Part shown: piece after piece, positions 7,031-10,716 of the stretch
Layout of the letters: each line of letters begins with the position of its first letter
Numbering within the stretch: position 1 is the first letter of the stretch
Assembly: GCA_016880375.1 (NCBI GenBank)
Contig: JAEHDO010000327.1
Span: 1-10,716 of the forward strand
DNA from: Betaproteobacteria bacterium
Lineage (GTDB): Bacteria > Pseudomonadota > Gammaproteobacteria > Burkholderiales > Rhodocyclaceae
Length of the DNA stretch: 10,716 nucleotides
Direction of reading: 5' to 3'
The notes under the pieces: generated by a model
Database searches by the model: none
Seen by the model: the letters and a program-made list of their open reading frames with translations, nothing else
Told to the model about the DNA's origin: nothing
Program-made: the position numbers and the translations under genes

Positions 7031-7882
7031 ATGAAACATGCCCTCGCCGCAGCCGCAGCGGTTATCGCCGTGGCAGCCGGCTTCATCCTGTGGATCGCCG
7101 CCGACATGGCGCCGCGGGTGGAATTCGTGCCATACGCCGAGCCGGTGGCGGTGCCCGAGCAGAGCTATCTGCGCGCCGTCTACAGCCCGCTGCATTACCG
7201 GCCGGCGATCGGGACGGCAACCGATGCGCAGTGCCTGGCCTGCCACCGCGAGGTGCTCGAGGACAGGGTGCGCGCCGCTTCGCCATCGGGGCTGAAGAGC
7301 GAATCCCTGCGTGCCTGGTATCAGGAGACACCAACTTATGCCGGCGAGCAGGACACCTTCCACCGCCGCCATCTCGTTGCGCCGCTGGCGAAGCGCCTGA
7401 TGAGCCTGCAGTGCAATACCTGCCACCAGGGACATGATCCGCGCGAGGAGGCGCAGGGAGCCGCTGCCGACTCGGTGCAGCAGGACGACACGGGATTCGC
7501 GCTGAGAAAGCAGGTAAATCCCGAGACGACCTGCCTGAAGTGTCACGGTCAGTTTCCCTGGCAGGTGATGGGCTTGCCCGGTCCTTGGGTAGAGCACAAG
7601 GCCGCCTTCGGCAACAACTGCCTGACTTGCCATGCAGCCATCCGCACGCAGCGGCACGAGGTGACTTACCTGAATGGGACGGCGATCGAACAGGCCGGCA
7701 AGGAGGGCGCCGACGCCTGTTACGGCTGCCACGGCGGGCGCAGCTGGTACCGCATCAGCTATCCCTATGCGCGCACGCCTTGGCCGGAGATGCCGGCCGG
7801 GGTGCCGGAATGGGCGAGGGGTCGCCCGACGCAATCCGAAGCGCGCTTTCTCAAGCGTGCCGAGCAAGGAACCCGTCCATGA
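7031..7882 (+). CDS. Membrane-anchored pentaheme c-type cytochrome
   Basis: This 283-aa protein carries five CXXCH heme-attachment motifs: CLACH (68-72), CNTCH (128-132), CLKCH (168-172), CLTCH (197-201) and CYGCH (230-234). The N-terminus has an Ala-rich hydrophobic segment (about 4-24) after M-K-H. It is either a signal anchor or a signal peptide with no obvious AXA cleavage site, so the heme domain is periplasmic. Six further histidines (H55, H111, H114, H135, H189, H209) could supply distal ligands for bis-His hemes. It is probably an electron carrier between the quinone pool or other cytochromes and the molybdoenzyme that follows, whose ATG overlaps this stop by 4 bases (ATGA). It is not recognised as NapC, NrfB or any named multiheme family, and its length and heme spacing differ from four-heme NapC/NirT. 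Expression is likely anaerobic through the upstream FNR-like box. Confidence 0.92.
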   Translation: MKHALAAAAAVIAVAAGFILWIAADMAPRVEFVPYAEPVAVPEQSYLRAVYSPLHYRPAIGTATDAQCLACHREVLEDRVRAASPSGLKSESLRAWYQETPTYAGEQDTFHRRHLVAPLAKRLMSLQCNTCHQGHDPREEAQGAAADSVQQDDTGFALRKQVNPETTCLKCHGQFPWQVMGLPGPWVEHKAAFGNNCLTCHAAIRTQRHEVTYLNGTAIEQAGKEGADACYGCHGGRSWYRISYPYARTPWPEMPAGVPEWARGRPTQSEARFLKRAEQGTRP

Positions 7883-10455
7883 ACCCGATTGAGGAAAACA
7901 CTCCCGATTTCCCGCTGAACCCGAAGCGCCGCAGCTTCCTCAAGACGGCCGCCGCCGGCGGCGCCATTGCCGCCGCCGGCGGGCTGACGGAACTGACTTT
8001 CTACGGCAAGGAAGCGCAGGCCCACGCCTACGAGCCGTATCCCACCGACGACCAGCTCACCACCGTCGTGACCAGTTGCGACCACAACTGCGGTTCGCGC
8101 CACATGCTGGTCGCGCACAAGAAGGGCGACGTCATCGTCCGACTGTCCACCGACAACGGCGACTACCAGGAAGGCGGCGCCTTCGGCTTCGAGTCCGAGC
8201 AGGTGCCGCAGCTGCGTGCCTGCCTGCGCGGCCGCTCCTACCGTTCCCGCATCTATTCGCCGGAGCGGCTGCTCCATCCGATGCTGCGGGTGGGCGCCCG
8301 CGGCGAGGGCAAGTTCAAGCGCGTGTCCTGGGACGAGGCGCTCGATTTCATTGCCAGGAAGATGGTGGAACTGAAGAGCAAATACGGGCCCACAGCGATC
8401 CTCGACCAGGCCTACGCCGGCACCTCCTACTGCGTGCTGCACAAGTCCGACCAGATCGAGGGCCTGCTGGCGCGCTTCCTTGGCATGTTCGGCTGCCGCA
8501 GCAATTCCTGGTCGGTGCCGTCCTACCAGGGCACGACCTTTTCCAGCCGCATGACCTTCGGCACCATCGCGGACGGCAACGAGGATGATGCTTTCGCTCA
8601 CTCGAAGCTGATCATCATGTGGGGCTGGAACCCGGCCTACACCTTCCACGGCGGCAACACCTTCTACTACATGCGCCTGGCGAAGCAGCGCGGCTGCAAG
8701 TTCGTCCTGGTCGATCCGCAATACACGGATTCGGCAGCCAGCTACGACGCCTGGTGGATTCCCATCAGGCCGAACACCGATGCCGCCATGCTGGCCGGCA
8801 TGGCCCACCACATCTTCGCCAGCAACCTGCAGGACCAGGCCTTCATCGACAAGTTCGTGCAGGGCATGGACGCCGGCACCATGCCGGACTGGGCCAAGGG
8901 CCAGGAAAGCTTCAAGGACTACATCCTCGGCGCCTCAGACGGCACGCCGAAGACGCCGGAGTGGGCCGAGAAAATCTGCGGCGTGAAAGCCGACGACATC
9001 AAAAAACTCGCGCAGATGTACGCCACGACCAGGCCGGCGGCGCTGAAGGCCTCCTGGGCGCCCGGCCGGGCCGCCTACGGCGAGCAGTACAACCGCATGG
9101 CGGCGGCCGTGCAGGCGATGACCGGCAACATCGGCATCCTCGGCGGCAGCGCCGAGGGCGTCGGCAAGGGCTGGCATTCGGAGAGCGTGGCCTATCCATA
9201 CGACGAGAACGCCAATATCTGGTACGCCTCGATCAAGTCCGACCGCTGGGCGCATTGCGTGCTGAACTATCCGAATGTGAAGCGCGAGGAAGTCGGCCTG
9301 TGGCCGCGCACGGACAAGCTTGACGGCGTCATCCCCAACATCAAGGCGATCTGGTGGCACGGCTCCGACTGGTTCAACCAGCTCACCCACATCAACAAGG
9401 AAATCGAGGCGGTGAAGAAGCTGGAACTGGTCGTCTGCCAGGATTCCACCATCACCCCCTCCGGCCTGTGGGCCGATGTGCTGCTGCCCATCGCCACGCA
9501 TTTCGAGCGCCACGGCGTGGCGCTGCCCTGGTACAAGGGCCACTATTACATTCATCGCCCCAAGGCGATCGCGCCGCTGGGCGAATCGAAGACCGATTTC
9601 CAGGTGTTCACCGAGCTGGCATGGCGCCTTGAAAAGCTCGACCCGACGCTGAAGGATTTCGGCAAGCGCTACAACCCGCGCGCCGGGCGCGACTATTTCG
9701 ACGACCCGGACGCGACGGACGAGGCCTATCTCGCCGCCTGGTGGAAGAAGGTGCAGGACCATCAGGGCGTGACCATGTCGTGGGAGGAGTTCAAGCGCCG
9801 CGGCGTCTACAAGTTCGAATTCACTCAGCCGCTGGTGGCCTTCCGCGAGCAGATCGAGCAGGGCAAGCCCTTCCAGACGCCGTCCGGCAAGATCGAGATC
9901 TTCTCGACGACCCTGGCGAAAGTGACCGACTGGACCAAGACCCAGTACGGCTATACGATCCCCGCCATTCCGAAATGGATCGAGCCCTTCGAGTCGCTCA
10001 ACCATCCGCTGGCGAAGGTCTATCCCTTCCACATGATCACGCCGCATCCGCGCTGGCGCACCCATTCGATCTTCCACAACATTCCCTGGCTGCGCGAGAC
10101 CTACCAGCAGGAGATCACGCTGAATGCCTCGGATGCGAAGCGGCTCGGCATCCGCACCGGCGACACCGTCGAGGCGTGGAACGCGCGCGGCAGGATCGTG
10201 CTGCCGGCCTATGTCACCGAGCGCTGCATGCCGGGTGTGGTGGTGGTGTACGAGGGCGCCTGGATGGACCGCGACCCGGCGGGTATCGACCGCGCCGGCA
10301 ACCCGGACTTCCTGACCCTGGATGAGCCTTCGCCGGCCGGTGCCTTCGCCTACAACACCATCCTGTGCAACGTGAAGAAGACGGAACGGGCACACAAGCC
10401 GGGCTGGGACGTTCAGGCGACGTCGCGCTCGCATGTCTTCCGGCGCGATTACTGA
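7879..10455 (+). CDS. DmsA-like molybdopterin oxidoreductase, catalytic subunit (Tat-exported)
   Basis: This 858-aa protein belongs to the DMSO reductase (MopB) superfamily and is closest in recalled motifs to E. coli DmsA, such as ACLRGRS, VGARGEGKF, ILG-DG-KTPEWA, TPSGKIEI and EGAW-D-D. A twin-arginine signal RRSFLK (17-22) and Ala-rich h-region ending near AQA (46-48) predict folded export to the periplasm. The FS0 cluster motif reads C67-x3-C71-x3-H75 and C115, with His where DmsA has Cys. S215 (in VPSYQG) aligns without gaps with the DmsA Mo-ligand serine. The dinucleotide-binding C-terminal domain (about 715-840) is complete. An AAGGA ribosome site (7866-7870) lies 8 bases before the ATG. 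The start is confirmed by the Tat signal. It is flanked by a pentaheme cytochrome and a DmsB-like subunit. Substrate is unknown: S-oxide or N-oxide reductase, another oxyanion, or an oxidative role are all open. Confidence 0.93.
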   Translation: MNPIEENTPDFPLNPKRRSFLKTAAAGGAIAAAGGLTELTFYGKEAQAHAYEPYPTDDQLTTVVTSCDHNCGSRHMLVAHKKGDVIVRLSTDNGDYQEGGAFGFESEQVPQLRACLRGRSYRSRIYSPERLLHPMLRVGARGEGKFKRVSWDEALDFIARKMVELKSKYGPTAILDQAYAGTSYCVLHKSDQIEGLLARFLGMFGCRSNSWSVPSYQGTTFSSRMTFGTIADGNEDDAFAHSKLIIMWGWNPAYTFHGGNTFYYMRLAKQRGCKFVLVDPQYTDSAASYDAWWIPIRPNTDAAMLAGMAHHIFASNLQDQAFIDKFVQGMDAGTMPDWAKGQESFKDYILGASDGTPKTPEWAEKICGVKADDIKKLAQMYATTRPAALKASWAPGRAAYGEQYNRMAAAVQAMTGNIGILGGSAEGVGKGWHSESVAYPYDENANIWYASIKSDRWAHCVLNYPNVKREEVGLWPRTDKLDGVIPNIKAIWWHGSDWFNQLTHINKEIEAVKKLELVVCQDSTITPSGLWADVLLPIATHFERHGVALPWYKGHYYIHRPKAIAPLGESKTDFQVFTELAWRLEKLDPTLKDFGKRYNPRAGRDYFDDPDATDEAYLAAWWKKVQDHQGVTMSWEEFKRRGVYKFEFTQPLVAFREQIEQGKPFQTPSGKIEIFSTTLAKVTDWTKTQYGYTIPAIPKWIEPFESLNHPLAKVYPFHMITPHPRWRTHSIFHNIPWLRETYQQEITLNASDAKRLGIRTGDTVEAWNARGRIVLPAYVTERCMPGVVVVYEGAWMDRDPAGIDRAGNPDFLTLDEPSPAGAFAYNTILCNVKKTERAHKPGWDVQATSRSHVFRRDY

Positions 10456-10456
10456 C

Positions 10457-10716
10457 ATGGCGAAGAAGCTCGACAAGGCGGAAGTCAGGAAAGCACTCGA
10501 GCGCAAGGTCGCGCAGTCCCTGCAGCCGGTGGTGCCGAAGACCCAGCTCGGCTTCATCCACCACAACGTCGACTGCATCGGTTGCCGCGCCTGCGAGATC
10601 GCCTGCAAGGACAAGAACAATTTGCCGCCAGGGCCGCGCTTCCGCCGCGTCATGTACGTCGAGGGCGGCAGCTTCCCGGACGTGTACGCCTACAAGGTGA
10701 ACATGTCCTGCAACCA
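10457..10716 (+). CDS. DmsB-like 4Fe-4S ferredoxin subunit (C-terminus beyond window)
   Basis: The visible 86 codons encode the start of a four-cluster ferredoxin-type electron-transfer subunit. The first cluster motif is C40-x2-C43-x2-C46-x3-C50 (CIGCRACEIACK), followed by FRRV (62-65) and the second motif beginning at C85-N, as in DmsB (SCNH). It would shuttle electrons between the Mo subunit and its redox partner in the periplasm, bound to the Tat-exported catalytic subunit. Compared with E. coli DmsB, which begins nearly at the first cluster, it has about 28 extra N-terminal residues, charged and probably helical (MAKKLDKAEVRKALERKVAQ). It has no signal sequence, consistent with co-export as a hitch-hiker. 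The ATG follows the previous stop by one base, without a clear ribosome site, so translation is coupled. The frame is open to the window edge. Confidence 0.93.
   Translation, partial: MAKKLDKAEVRKALERKVAQSLQPVVPKTQLGFIHHNVDCIGCRACEIACKDKNNLPPGPRFRRVMYVEGGSFPDVYAYKVNMSCN

Noticed and set aside
6626..7867. 413-codon minus-strand open frame opposite rluE and the cytochrome
   Set aside because: It spans two unrelated genes and their intergenic gap and carries no family resemblance.
7540..7878. In-frame upstream extension of the molybdoenzyme frame
   Set aside because: The extension overlaps heme-binding cytochrome sequence. The Tat signal requires a start at 7879, where a ribosome site also exists.
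8935..10653. 572-codon minus-strand open frame opposite the molybdoenzyme gene
   Set aside because: Antisense shadow. The plus strand frame has continuous DmsA-like motifs across the same bases.

Overview
The window looks like chromosomal DNA of a GC-rich betaproteobacterium, probably Rhodocyclales-like. This is inferred from the protein flavour of ClpS, Csp, Icd and AceK, the high-GC third codon positions, and the mix of acetate/glyoxylate control with anaerobic respiration. No rRNA, tRNA, insertion sequence, CRISPR array or phage gene was seen. The left two thirds is core chromosome. The right third is an accessory respiratory locus that runs off the window.

Layout. Bases 1-2043 (minus strand) hold clpS followed by the first 577 codons of clpA, the adaptor and unfoldase of the ClpAP protease. 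A 330-bp intergenic region separates clpS from a divergent cold-shock gene (2374-2577, plus). That gene ends in its own terminator plus a second, bidirectional terminator shared with the convergent icd operon. The icd operon (minus, 4400 to 2734) encodes NADP-dependent isocitrate dehydrogenase and a small two-CBS-domain protein. Divergent from icd, across 223 bp, lies aceK (4624-6417, plus), the kinase/phosphatase that acts on Icd. It overlaps rluE, a 23S rRNA pseudouridine synthase, by 4 bp.

From 7031 a tightly packed operon begins: a membrane-anchored pentaheme c-type cytochrome (7031-7882), a Tat-exported DmsA-like molybdopterin oxidoreductase (7879-10455), and a DmsB-like four-cluster ferredoxin subunit (10457 to the window end, truncated). 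Upstream sits a near-perfect FNR/ANR box, TTGAC-N4-ATCAA, overlapping the rluE stop codon. It is placed correctly for a class II anaerobic promoter with a -10 element at 6997-7002. The natural reading is an oxygen-repressed periplasmic respiratory (or dehydrogenase) complex, linked to the electron transport chain through the pentaheme cytochrome. Its substrate cannot be told from sequence.

How the genes fit together. Icd, its regulator AceK and the CBS protein form a compact block around the isocitrate branch point (TCA cycle versus glyoxylate shunt). The phosphorylation-site serine of Icd (S112) and the AceK active-site residues are intact. The most unusual feature is in the molybdoenzyme: the third cysteine of the DmsA-type FS0 cluster motif is replaced by histidine (C67-x3-C71-x3-H75...C115), and the residues around the presumed Mo-ligating serine also differ from DmsA.
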